Source of the DNA: Lepiota brunneoincarnata
Taxonomy: Eukaryota > Basidiomycota > Agaricomycetes > Agaricales > Agaricaceae
Assembly: GCA_023014365.1 (NCBI GenBank)
Contig: JAEBUN010000013.1
Coordinates: 62,001 to 126,000 of the forward strand
DNA: 64,000 nucleotides
Direction: 5' to 3'
The notes beneath the pieces were generated by a model. It did not search any database. It worked only from the letters and a program-made list of their open reading frames with translations, and was not told the DNA's origin. A program made the translations under genes and the position numbers. The first letter of the stretch is position 1, and every line of letters begins with the position of its first letter. Positions 46,423 to 56,373 of this stretch are shown here, in pieces.

Positions 46423-47875
46423 ATGGGTGCCTGCATCTCCCAGGGCGACCAGCAGAGTAAAACGCGCTCGGAAGAGATCGACCGCGCTCTCGACGAAGAC
46501 AACAAGCGCCTCAAGCGCGAATGCAAGATCCTTCTTCTCGGCAAGTACCACCCGCGGCCTCAATCTACACCAGGTGCTTACCTGCCCATCGAGCAGGCTC
46601 TGGAGAGTCCGGAAAGAGCACAATTGTCAAACAGATGAAGATTATCCACCAGGGCGGCTTCACACCTGAACAGCTTGTCGAGTACCGGCCTATCATTTAC
46701 CGCAATGTTGTCGAGTCTGCTCGTGCTGTAGTCATCTACATGCGCAAGACGGGCATCGAGTGTAAAGAACTGGCGAACCGGGTGAGCATCTCTTGTCCCC
46801 TTGTCCCCTTCCTCTTTTGCCCCTCTCTTACCCTTTAACAGCAACTGCTCATGGAGAAGATCCTGGACTACAACCCGGAGCCCTATGGCTCCTCTGAAGT
46901 CCACTTTTCTCCAGAAATCGCCGAGGCCATTAACCAATTCCTAAAGGACCCCATCGTTCCCAAGGTCATCGAGGACCACATGAGCGAGTTTTACCTTATG
47001 GATTCCGCGGAATAGTGCGTTTTCTCCGTTCCACACCCATTGATGTTTCCTTGACTCTCTTCGCAGCTTCTTCCATAACGTCATTCGTATCGGTGCCCCC
47101 GGATACGTGCCCAACGAAACCGATGTCTTGCGCGCTCGACAGAAGAGTGTTGGTATAACAGAGACCCGTTTCAGCATGGGTCAACTTTCGTGCGTCCACC
47201 ATCACAAATCTTCCCGTTGCTTTACTGAACCAAATCATGTTCACCAGGATACATATGTTTGATGTCGGTGGCCAAAGATCCGAACGTAAAAAGTGGATCC
47301 ACTGCTTCGAATCAGTAACCTCGATCATCTTCTGCACCGCCCTCAGCGAGTACGACCAAGATCTTCTCGAATACAAGTCGCAAGTTAGTGTATTGGTCCA
47401 TCTCGTTTACCGTTCGGCTTATTGTCCCACAGAATCGCATGCGGGAATCCCTTGTTTTGTTCGAGTCTGTTATCAACTCGCGCTGGTTTATCCGAACATC
47501 GATCATCCTCTTCCTTAATAAAATCGACGTTTTCAAGACTAAGCTTCCCAAGGTACGTCTTTGACCACACTCGATTTACCCTACGCTGACGTAATGATTT
47601 TGACAGGTTCCCCTTGCCCGATATTTCGAAGAATATACTGGGGGCACAGACGTTAACAAGGCAGCCAAGTATATCCTCTGGAAATTTATGCAAGCAAATC
47701 GTGCTCGTCTCAGTGTCTATCCACAGTACGCCTCTCTACTCTCATTCCCAGGACATTTCTCACGCCCAGTCTCAGCCTGACGCAAGCAACAGACACAACT
47801 AACATTCGACTGGTGTTTGCTGCTGTTAAAGAAACCATATTGCAGAATGCTTTGAAGGACTCAGGCATCCTGTAG
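46423..47875 (+). CDS. G-protein alpha subunit, intact
   Basis: GTP-binding alpha subunit of a heterotrimeric G protein, working at the plasma membrane downstream of seven-helix receptors. Eight exons: 46423-46540, 46597-46781, 46842-47014, 47067-47189, 47248-47383, 47433-47552, 47607-47725, 47776-47875 (357 residues, normal length). Intron 1 has a GC donor; the others are GT-AG. Residues present: MGACIS myristoylation start, P-loop GSGESGKST, switch [14 protein letters not shown] with the catalytic Arg, switch [14 protein letters not shown] with the catalytic Gln, [13 protein letters not shown] and C-terminal KDSGIL. Switch I has Ser where animal Galpha has the Mg-contacting Thr. All motifs for a working GTPase are here, unlike the two related copies at 16 and 28 kb. 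Confidence 0.95.
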
Positions 47876-49329
47876 TTCTCGGACATAGACTTCTTATTCC
47901 CTGCTCTCGTGAGTGTCGGTCGGACTTTGATACCGCCGTCTCTGACCCCTTGAATGAAGGCGTCTCAAGTTTATCAGCCCATGTGCGGCTTCCTCGCTCT
48001 CTGTCTGCTGCATCTCAACCACGCTTCCTCTCTGCATATATCTCAATTTTCCTAACATATACATATCATTTCACCTTACCCCGCTTAATTGTTTCTTACT
48101 CTCCTTCCCCTGCCTTATTCTTTGATCAACCAAGCCGGGTTTATCAGCCCGAGAAAACCCTCCTTTCGGGGGCTGCGCCAGCCATTTGGACCGATCGGCG
48201 TACGATTCATCTTTTGCTCTCATCGATTTTGATTTCCCGCTACGCCAGTATCTTTTCGCAGTCTCTTCTCTCTCACTTCCACTCACAATTGCTTTACAAC
48301 CCATCTCGGCTTGGTCCGGTTTTAGCACCTCATGTTTTTGTACGTTGTAACATTCGATCTGCAGAGTACTGTTGCTTTATTTTTTCTCTTCTCTCAATAC
48401 CTTCCATACCTCTCGTTTCCCTCGCTCCTTATATCCCTTTCATCCCTCCCTATGTTGGTTTTGGACGTATTTTATATGGAAGCAATGTGATTTCCTTTGT
48501 ACATTAGTTGGTATGTTCCGCAATGAATTTACGTCGAGCATAAGGTTGATGTGATTGGTTCCCTGAAGCCACAGTCGCTGGCGCTTTGTCAACGCGGCAT
48601 CTTTTCCATGTGCCTGACACAAGTGTGTATGTAGAGTGCCCTTCAGGAACCCGCGCGCGGAATAGCTTCGAAAGTGGAAAGTCGATGATGTGATATGTAT
48701 GTACATATGTATTTGTATATGAGCTTCGATGTCAGTGATAGGTGTGAAAGTGCAGTTACGATTTAAGCATGAGATCTTTGGAAGAACTCAAGTGGGCAGT
48801 GCTGTTGGGGGAGGAGAGCTTTCCTAAGCCGGGCATGAGTCTCCCATCCCTGAGGCTGCTGCGCAGTGGGAGGTGGTAAGCGGGTGGATGGGTCTCTTTT
48901 TTTTTTTTTTTACCCCACTAGGTAATCGTTATCTGCTGGAGCTCGGATGGGTCCCTGGCTTTTTGGGAGGGCGAACGCTTGATTCCTGGTCGGCGCCGCC
49001 GGTTATATGGGAGGAGGTTAGCGCGGTGCCATTTGCGTGTAGTGGAAAGGTTGGTTTTCGGGAGTTTTACCACTGAACAGCTGAGCGCTCGAATACGCAG
49101 ATAGAGACAGAGAGTGGACCGCGGGAACTGGTCGATGTGTGTGCCTTGCTATCGAAACAAGCGAGGGGTCTGGTGACTATTGTCTGGATATACAAAGAAA
49201 AAGACGACCTTCGAAATTTGTGTGGGGGATTGGTGGTAGATCCCCTTATCGAGTGAGGAGCTCGTGACCCTGCAAAAAACCCACGCCTTCGAAATGAGCT
49301 CGGAAGTCTTGCATTATTTTGAGGTTTGA
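47876..49329. other. Galpha 3' flank with dispersed repeat; no gene
   Basis: 47876-48170 corresponds to the 3' flanks of the 16-kb and 28-kb Galpha genes, in inverted orientation. 48170-48310 carries the GGGGGCTGCGCCAGCC block also found at 15095-15200. 48510-48700 again matches the 3' flanks of the other copies. 48700-49329 has no recognised feature apart from a T-run at 48897-48911. The gypsy element inserted at 49330. Confidence 0.55.
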
Positions 49330-50024
49330 TGTAGAGATTGTGAGTTCGGTTGCCCATGAAAACGGCAACCTCTCATCAATCTCTTGTGATTCTAATTAAC
49401 CGGATCGCTAACGACGTTTGGAGTGCCTGTTGTCGAGCTACCCATCCGTATCTTGGACTAAGTATCTATTGTCTCCATTCCCCCCTCTTTTCAACCTTCT
49501 AGTTTTGAAATTTATGTTTAATTCTTCATTCCTGTCTCGTCTCGTTGTACCATGAATCTATTTCCTTCTCTTATCCCTCTCTACATCTTGCACACTGTCA
49601 TGGTAATGTACTTGTATTCTCTATATATTTAACCCCTGTTTCGTGTTTGTTTTAGGTTGTCTCACTGTACTTTACTTTTGCTTTTGAGATTGCTTCTTTT
49701 ATCTTCTTCCTGCTCCGAAATATTCATCAAAAATCCATAAAATTTCGTATTTAAGGCCTGTACAACCCGTAGTTAAAGATCAGTCAATTTACTGTCCATC
49801 CTTTGCACTCTAGCTCGTCTAAAATCGCTCTCATTAACTCTCGAACTTTAACTCTTCTAAAGATATTTGTCTGCCTCATTTTTCTCGAGATCACCATTCG
49901 TCTCACCTTGTTCTTACATCGCTTTGACTCCGTGGGCACTCCTGGTCGGTCTTGAAGCCTAACGATTGTTGGACTCGATCGTGCTCGCGTTTATTTTGTG
50001 TTTAGAAGGGTTAATCTCTCTTCA
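49330..50024 (+). repeat. 5' LTR of the intact Ty3/gypsy element
   Basis: TGTAGAG...TCTTCA, 695 bp. It contains two candidate promoter boxes, CTATATATTTAA near 49620 and TATTTAAG at 49748-49755. It ends two bases before the primer-binding site. Confidence 0.95.
49748..49755 (+). promoter_or_regulatory. Candidate TATA box of the LTR
   Basis: TATTTAAG in the second half of the LTR, at a position comparable to TATATAAA in the related LTR at 3678. The transcription start is inferred to lie shortly downstream. A second A/T-rich candidate lies near 49620. Confidence 0.4.
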
Positions 50025-50026
50025 AC

Positions 50027-50044
50027 TGGAGCCCACTGCGAGGG
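50027..50044 (+). other. Primer-binding site (tRNA-primed)
   Basis: TGGAGCCCACTGCGAGGG begins with the TGG that pairs with a tRNA CCA end and lies 2 nt after the 5' LTR, as in Ty3-type elements. I did not assign the tRNA. Confidence 0.75.
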
Positions 50045-50221
50045 GCTTCAAAACCGAAACCTTTGTCCACAATACCTCGTAACCTTGCCCAGGAACTAGC
50101 CCTATCATTACACGACCCCAATAACCTCTCTTCTGACACCCTTGCAACGGCTGAAGAATTTCTCTCATTTACTCCAGACTCCAGTACCCTCACTGATACT
50201 TCCTTCCATCTTGATCCCTTT

Positions 50222-52561
50222 ATGGCTGACGGCGGTGGACAACTACCTGGCGGATTCAACGGTGGTGAGCCACAACAACCACCAAATAATCAAGAAGGAG
50301 CACCAGCCCCACCTGGATATGGTGCTCAGCATTTTCCTCCTCCACTCGGTCAGGCTCCTCCTGGCTTCCAACCAGCCCAATTTCCTCCTCAGCCTGACGG
50401 TCAACCACATCCTCCACCACCTAATCAACAACCATTCATCATCTATCAACCTCCTCCACCTCGTCATATGCCCTCTCGTTATGATCGAAATGCTCCGAAA
50501 TTTGACGGACATCCTAGATATCTCAGAAGATTCCTTGAAGAAGTAGATATGCTTGGCAGGGAATGTGGACTGAACCAACGAGAGCTAATTGTCCACACAC
50601 TTCGTTACCTTGATAGCCGGGACTATGACGCTTGGAATAGCCATCCATCCGCTGCTGGTGCTGACTGGATTCGCTTCAAGGAGGATATATTAGCAATGTA
50701 CCCAGGAGCAGAGGACGACGCGAGGTATAATGTCACTGACCTCGAAGTATTTGTCGAAACGCATGCAGCTAAACCTATGCGAGATCGGTTCCAGTTCGGG
50801 GAATATTATCGCGAGTTCTTGACGCGATCTGCTTGGCTGTTGAACCGCAATCTAATTTCACAAAGAGAGAGAAATAAACTCTTTCTCAGTGGATTTCATA
50901 TCGATTTCAGGCAGCTATTACGCACCCAGCTTCGTATTCAGGATCCAAGGCATGCTCTTGATGAACCTTGGGATATTGATGTCGTTGAGGGTGCTGCACG
51001 ATTTTTGCTTGATGGAAGCGGCTCTGGAAACGTTCTTACACTGTCTACACCCTCTCCATCACCTCCATCAACATATCCTGTTGCTCCTGCCCCTCATTTC
51101 GCTCCATCACCTCGTGAAACATATGACATGTCATCTATCGAGCAGATCCTGACTTCTGATGCATTTTTGAGTCGATTGGCTGGGAAACTCAATGTTCCTG
51201 CTCATAGCAATCCTCAGCCATCGTATCAGCCTCCTTTCCAACAAAATTCGCAGCAGCAACGACAAACCTGGCCTTGTGGCTTCTGTTCTAGCACAGAGCA
51301 CATGTTTAGACGTTGCCCAGGCCTTGACGACTATCTCCGCCGTGGTTTATGCATCCGGGACGGCTCCAATCGCATTTGTATGCCTGATAATACCCTGGTA
51401 TCGCCTCATGTCGCTCCTGGTCGAAATATGAAAGAAAGAATTGAAAATTGGCACAAAACACGCTCACCTTCGAGTGTTTCAGCTCAGGCAAATATCCTAG
51501 AGGTTTACCCATCGAAATCGGCTGCTCCTAGCCCCTCTTACACTCCTGTATCTTCCTCCATGCCATATTCCACCTCCCATACCTTCCAGGATGAAGAAGA
51601 GCTTGCTAGGCTCGAAGCGATCACTCTAGCCACTATGAAACGTCAGGAAGAGATTAGGAAACGTGCTGGCAATGCAGGAAAGGCAAAGAACACACCACTC
51701 ATGCCAAAATCGAATCCCACTGCTCCCAACCCATCCCAGAATGCTCCAGCTACTTCCTCCACTTCCCCACATCCAAAACCACTCCCTACTTCGAATTCCG
51801 GGCCTCAAAAAGCTTCTGCACATGACCCACATACACAGGGACAGCAATACCGATTTGCTGCACCAATTGAGGACCCTAAGACCGTCAAAGATGTTATACA
51901 ACGAAGCCTAGATGGTCCCGTCACCCTGACTCAAAGGGAACTCTATGCCATCGCTCCAGAGGTCAGAAAACACATCAAAGAGCAGGTTACTACCCACAGG
52001 ATGCCTGTAGGACCTCCAGCAGCTGCTACCCTGCTCGAAAATGCTGAAAACGATGCCAGTCTTGCAGTATCTTCTGTTGTCCAACACCATCTCTCTCCCT
52101 CTCCCTCTTCCATTATTGTGGCCAATCCTGTCGAAGAACTTCGCACAATTCCTCTTGAAATCGATGGAAAGGTTATGGTTGATGCTATTCTTGATGAAGG
52201 TTCACAAGTTATTGGGATCCGGTGCGATGTCTGGGAGAAATTGGGCTTACCTCTCCATAGAAACCAGAGTATTATGATGGAATCTGCCAATGCGACCAAG
52301 GAACTGACCTTGGGCCTTCTTCGAGACCTCCCTGTTCGTATCGGGAGCAGTATCTTCTATCTCCAGGTCCAAGTTTTCGAGCATGCACCTTATGAAATGC
52401 TCCTTGGACGTCCCTTCCTCACTCTCACCCAAGCCCAAACTCACCATTACTCCAATGGTGACTCCCATATCACCCTCTTTGACCCCAATACCAAGGAAAC
52501 CATTACTATCCCCACTTCGGTCCGAGTCCGAGTACCCATCCAGTCAAATCTGGGTTTTTGA
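50222..52561 (+). CDS. Gag-protease polyprotein of the Ty3/gypsy element
   Basis: Structural protein plus aspartic protease. The frame is open from 50015. The first in-frame ATG is at 50222 (MADGGGQLPG), which I use as the start. A Pro/Gln-rich N-terminal region, a capsid-like helical region (about 50490-50900), and a zinc knuckle CGFCSSTEHMFRRC (C-x2-C-x4-H-x4-C, near 51275) follow. The retropepsin domain near 52150-52430 has ILDEGSQVIGI, so its catalytic triad reads D-E-G rather than the usual D-S/T-G, then LGRPFL as the second conserved block. It stops at 52559-52561, directly after a slippery heptamer. Translation might also begin upstream at a non-AUG codon. Confidence 0.9.
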   Translation: MADGGGQLPGGFNGGEPQQPPNNQEGAPAPPGYGAQHFPPPLGQAPPGFQPAQFPPQPDGQPHPPPPNQQPFIIYQPPPPRHMPSRYDRNAPKFDGHPRYLRRFLEEVDMLGRECGLNQRELIVHTLRYLDSRDYDAWNSHPSAAGADWIRFKEDILAMYPGAEDDARYNVTDLEVFVETHAAKPMRDRFQFGEYYREFLTRSAWLLNRNLISQRERNKLFLSGFHIDFRQLLRTQLRIQDPRHALDEPWDIDVVEGAARFLLDGSGSGNVLTLSTPSPSPPSTYPVAPAPHFAPSPRETYDMSSIEQILTSDAFLSRLAGKLNVPAHSNPQPSYQPPFQQNSQQQRQTWPCGFCSSTEHMFRRCPGLDDYLRRGLCIRDGSNRICMPDNTLVSPHVAPGRNMKERIENWHKTRSPSSVSAQANILEVYPSKSAAPSPSYTPVSSSMPYSTSHTFQDEEELARLEAITLATMKRQEEIRKRAGNAGKAKNTPLMPKSNPTAPNPSQNAPATSSTSPHPKPLPTSNSGPQKASAHDPHTQGQQYRFAAPIEDPKTVKDVIQRSLDGPVTLTQRELYAIAPEVRKHIKEQVTTHRMPVGPPAAATLLENAENDASLAVSSVVQHHLSPSPSSIIVANPVEELRTIPLEIDGKVMVDAILDEGSQVIGIRCDVWEKLGLPLHRNQSIMMESANATKELTLGLLRDLPVRIGSSIFYLQVQVFEHAPYEMLLGRPFLTLTQAQTHHYSNGDSHITLFDPNTKETITIPTSVRVRVPIQSNLGF
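52552..52558 (+). promoter_or_regulatory. Candidate -1 ribosomal frameshift site
   Basis: GGGTTTT fits the X-XXY-YYZ slippery pattern in the gag frame (G GGT TTT) and is followed at once by the gag stop TGA. A -1 slip continues as TTG ATC ATC in the pol frame, exactly at the start of the open pol frame (52558). A short hairpin (TTGGCT/AGCCGA, 52573-52590) begins 14 nt downstream and might assist. Confidence 0.65.
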
Positions 52562-55500
52562 TCATCGATGATTTGGCTCAAAACAGCCGAGGAGACATGA
52601 CAACACTAATTCATTCCCACCATCCAATCACATCGCACCATCAATCACCTTCCGTATCCATCACTCATATATCTCTATCTATGATCTCCCCCCTTGCCTA
52701 CACCACCACAGCCTTTGCTCCGATTCACAAGCCCCAATCAATATATGAAATTTGTTTGTCTGAAATCATCCAGAATGAGTCCAAACTTGAAATTTCCAGT
52801 CTCGCATACAAGAAAGTTGCCAACAGAATCAAACCAGTCACTACTACACTTCCAGAAAATTACCGGATTGTTCGCCAAATACCCACCGATCCATTAGAAT
52901 CTATGCTACCACTTCCCACACATCCTCCAGAATTTACTCCCAGCACTCGTTACACCCTTGAACGCATGCAATCAATGAATATCAATCCAGACAACTTCTT
53001 ATGGCCCGAAGAGGAGAAATTAGTCCACCACCTTATCCGAACACAGGAACTTGGCTTTGCCTGGAGTGAAGACGAGAAAGGAAAGTTCTCAAGTGATTAT
53101 TTTGACCCCATCATTATTCCTACTATTGAACATGTTCCCTGGTCCCTTCGAAATATCCCCATTCCTCCCGGCATCTTTCATAAAGTCGTTGACATCATCA
53201 AAGCTAAAATTTCTGCTGGTGTCTATGAACCTTCTAGTTCATCGTATCGCTCCTGGTGGTTCTGTGTCCTGAAGAAGGATGGGAAATCACTCCGACTTGT
53301 GCATGACCTACAGCCATTAAATGCTGTCACCATCAAAGATGCTGGAGTACCACCTATCGTTGAAACTTATGCCGAGTCCTTTGGTGGCCGTGGTTGTTAT
53401 GGCATCTTTGATTTATTTGTTGGCTTTGATCAGCGTGCTCTCGCCCCTGAATCTCGCGATCTCACTACATTCCAAACCCCCCTTGGCACCCTTCGTCTCA
53501 CCTCCATTCCTATGGGTTACACCAACTCTATGCAGATCCAGCATGGAGATCTCACTTTCCTACTTCAAGATGAAATCCCTGACATTGCTGTGCCTTTTGT
53601 TGATGATGTCCCTGTCAAGGGACCAAAATCTCGATATGAAACTCGCAACGGCTTTGAAACCATCCCCGAAAATCCGAAAATTTGTCGTTTTGTCTGGGAG
53701 CATCTACAGAATGTCAACCGCATTATTCAACGCATCAAACATGCTGGTGGCACATTTTCTGCATCTAAATCTCGCCTCTGTACACCTTCTGCAGTCGTTG
53801 TGGGCCACCTCTGTACTTATGAAGGTCGTCTTCCAGACACTTCTAGAGTGCAGAAAATCATTGATTGGCCTCCCTGTTCGGATCTCACGGAAGTGCGAGG
53901 TTTCCTCGGCACTCTGGGTACTATTCGCATTTTTATTCCGAATTTTTCGGCAATTTCTCGACCACTGGTTCGGCTCACAAAGAAAGGAGTAGACTTTTGC
54001 TTTGGAGATGAGGAACAGGCTGCTATGGACAAGTTGAAGGAGCTAGCTCGAAATTCTGCATCTATTCGATCATTGGACTATTCCAGCACTAATGAGGTCG
54101 TTCTAGGTGTTGATACCTCAAAATTTGCCGTTGGATACATCCTTGCACAGCTGGGAAACGACTCCAGGCGCTACCCCTCAAGATTTGGGTCGATTACACT
54201 CAATGAACATGAATCCAGGTATTCTCAAGCGAAGTTGGAGTTATTTGGGCTGTTCAGAGCATTGAAGGACGTCAGGATTTGGATTATAGGAGTGCTGAAT
54301 TTAGTGGTTGAAGTGGATGCGAAGTATATCAAGGGAATGATCAATAATCCAGATATCCAGCCCTCCACTTCGATAAATCGTTGGATTTCGGCAATTTTAC
54401 TCTTCGATTTTCGTCTCAGGCATGTCCCAGGGAAGGAGCATGGTCCGGATGGTCTATCTCGACGTCCACAAGCTCCAGAAGACCCCAAAATTGATGACGA
54501 TTATGAGGAATGGATCGACTCTGCAAATTCCTTCAGCCTTTCACATTCAATTTCTCACAACTCCTCCACACCTCTTTCCTTCTCCTCAGACGATTTCTGG
54601 TGGCCTTGGACCTCAAATACATTTGCTATCGAAATCCTGAATGAAATCAGCTTGCTCCAATCGTCATTATACTCCCTAGGACATCCTACACCTCCTTCCA
54701 ATACTTCCCCTTCATCCCACATTGAAATCCTTTCAAGCGTCGCTTCCCACTCATCCCAATCGTCTCCTCTCACTATTCCTCGCTCTGAGAAAGCGGAACT
54801 TCGCGATCTTGAGCTCAAACGAGTTGAAGCGTTCCTAATCGATCCTAAACGACCCCCTGACATGTCTGATGACGACTTCAAACGGTTTATTCGATTTTCA
54901 TCAGGTTTTTTTGTGCGAAATGGTAGGCTTTGGAAGAAGGATCAGAAGATGAAACACAAGTTGGTGGTGCCCAAAGAACGTCGCTACGAACTCATTCAAC
55001 AGGCTCATGATGAAATGGGCCACAAGGGTATATTCACGGTTCGACTTCGGCTTTTGGAGCGATTTTGGTGGCCACAACTCGAGCAGGACGTCCGCTGGTT
55101 TGTTAAGACATGCCATGAGTGCCAAACCCGACTATTCCATAATTTTTACATCCCCCCAACTGTTCCAATTCCATTCACACTCTTCCGGAAGGTTTATATC
55201 GACACTATGTTCATGCCAAAATCAAATGGATACCGCTATATTGTCCATGCTCGCTGTTCACTCTCCTCTTACCCGGAATGGCGCATGCTTCGCTTGGAGA
55301 ATGCTCGCACACTTGGAGCTTTTATATTCGAAGATATTCTTTGCAGATGGGGTGCTGTGGAAGAAATAGTGACGGATAATGGTCCAGCCTTTGTCCAGGC
55401 CGCCGAATATCTCTCCCAACGTTACAAGGTCAATCATATCCGTATTTCACCTTACAATTCACGGGCAAATGGTCCGGTCGAACGGAGACACTTGGATGTT

Positions 55501-56373
55501 AGAGAATCATTGGTAAAGGCTGCAGGAGGTGAAGAAAATCGTTGGGCAATGGTGGCACCTTCAGTATTTTGGGCAGAGCGAATTTCCATTCAGAAGTCAA
55601 CAGGATATTCACCCTACTACATCGCGCATGGTGTGGAGCCACTTTTACCATTTGATCTTGCCGAAGCGACATATCTAGCTCCATCCCTCACTAAACCACT
55701 TTCCACTACCGATCTCATCGCTATCCGAGCTATCCAGCTTCAGAAACGACCTCAGGACCTTGCTAGGGTCAAGGAACTCGTCCTCAAGGCTCGATATGAC
55801 TCCATCCACCATTTCAACGAGAAGTATTCAAGTAAAATTCGAGATTTTGACTTCTCACCGGGTTCTCTTGTATTGGTCCGAAACTCACGATATGACCACG
55901 ATGTGGGCAGCAAAACAAAGCCCAGGTATTTCGGACCACTTGTGGTGCTCACGAGAACGACTGGGGGGTCATACATCCTTTCGGAGCTTGACGGATCGAT
56001 TTCCAAACTTCGTTTTGCTGCATTTCGACTTGTTCCCTATTATCCAAGGGATATCCGGGCCATTCCTGTCACCAAACTCACCGATGCAACACCTGAAGCC
56101 CTTGAGGACATGACATATGATCCGGAGCTGTCCAATTCTTTCCCAACAGTCCCACCTCGTGCTGCCGACATTGCATTTTCCTCCACCAAGCAACACTGCT
56201 CCCCTACACTTCCAGACACCCTCCCAGCACTGCCAACTTTAGACCTCGACATGACACTATCGGTACACTGCCCGGGAGGTCAGTACAAAATGTACCCGGC
56301 AGATGTAGAGATTGTGAGTTCGGTTGCCCATGAAAACGGCAACCTCTCATCAATCTCTTGTGATTCTAATTAA
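52558..56373 (+). CDS. Pol polyprotein (RT, RNase H, integrase) of the Ty3/gypsy element
   Basis: Frame of 1271 codons, in -1 relative to gag and lacking an AUG near its start, so it is likely made as a Gag-Pol fusion. Reverse transcriptase: LKKDGKSLRLVHDLQPLN, YGIFDLFVGFDQ, LTSIPMGYTNS and FVDD at about residue 349. RNase H: GVDTSKFAVGY and SQAKLELFGLF near residues 510-600. Integrase: zinc site AHDEMGH...CHEC (about 815-853), catalytic Asp in YIDTM (about 880), Asp in VTDNG (about 940), Glu in VERRH (about 975). A GPY/F-like module (RYFGPLVVL) is near 1123. No chromodomain is recognised. The frame runs 70 bases into the 3' LTR before its stop. Confidence 0.95.
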   Translation: MIIDDLAQNSRGDMTTLIHSHHPITSHHQSPSVSITHISLSMISPLAYTTTAFAPIHKPQSIYEICLSEIIQNESKLEISSLAYKKVANRIKPVTTTLPENYRIVRQIPTDPLESMLPLPTHPPEFTPSTRYTLERMQSMNINPDNFLWPEEEKLVHHLIRTQELGFAWSEDEKGKFSSDYFDPIIIPTIEHVPWSLRNIPIPPGIFHKVVDIIKAKISAGVYEPSSSSYRSWWFCVLKKDGKSLRLVHDLQPLNAVTIKDAGVPPIVETYAESFGGRGCYGIFDLFVGFDQRALAPESRDLTTFQTPLGTLRLTSIPMGYTNSMQIQHGDLTFLLQDEIPDIAVPFVDDVPVKGPKSRYETRNGFETIPENPKICRFVWEHLQNVNRIIQRIKHAGGTFSASKSRLCTPSAVVVGHLCTYEGRLPDTSRVQKIIDWPPCSDLTEVRGFLGTLGTIRIFIPNFSAISRPLVRLTKKGVDFCFGDEEQAAMDKLKELARNSASIRSLDYSSTNEVVLGVDTSKFAVGYILAQLGNDSRRYPSRFGSITLNEHESRYSQAKLELFGLFRALKDVRIWIIGVLNLVVEVDAKYIKGMINNPDIQPSTSINRWISAILLFDFRLRHVPGKEHGPDGLSRRPQAPEDPKIDDDYEEWIDSANSFSLSHSISHNSSTPLSFSSDDFWWPWTSNTFAIEILNEISLLQSSLYSLGHPTPPSNTSPSSHIEILSSVASHSSQSSPLTIPRSEKAELRDLELKRVEAFLIDPKRPPDMSDDDFKRFIRFSSGFFVRNGRLWKKDQKMKHKLVVPKERRYELIQQAHDEMGHKGIFTVRLRLLERFWWPQLEQDVRWFVKTCHECQTRLFHNFYIPPTVPIPFTLFRKVYIDTMFMPKSNGYRYIVHARCSLSSYPEWRMLRLENARTLGAFIFEDILCRWGAVEEIVTDNGPAFVQAAEYLSQRYKVNHIRISPYNSRANGPVERRHLDVRESLVKAAGGEENRWAMVAPSVFWAERISIQKSTGYSPYYIAHGVEPLLPFDLAEATYLAPSLTKPLSTTDLIAIRAIQLQKRPQDLARVKELVLKARYDSIHHFNEKYSSKIRDFDFSPGSLVLVRNSRYDHDVGSKTKPRYFGPLVVLTRTTGGSYILSELDGSISKLRFAAFRLVPYYPRDIRAIPVTKLTDATPEALEDMTYDPELSNSFPTVPPRAADIAFSSTKQHCSPTLPDTLPALPTLDLDMTLSVHCPGGQYKMYPADVEIVSSVAHENGNLSSISCDSN
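56272..56303 (+). promoter_or_regulatory. Putative plus-strand priming region before the 3' LTR
   Basis: There is no classic long purine tract next to the LTR. Instead CCGGGAGGTCAGTAC is followed by a small inverted repeat (GTACA-AAA-TGTAC) and CCCGGCAGA. The CCGGGAGGTCAGT part is conserved at 3190-3202 in the related element, which suggests function. This lies inside the pol frame. Confidence 0.45.
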
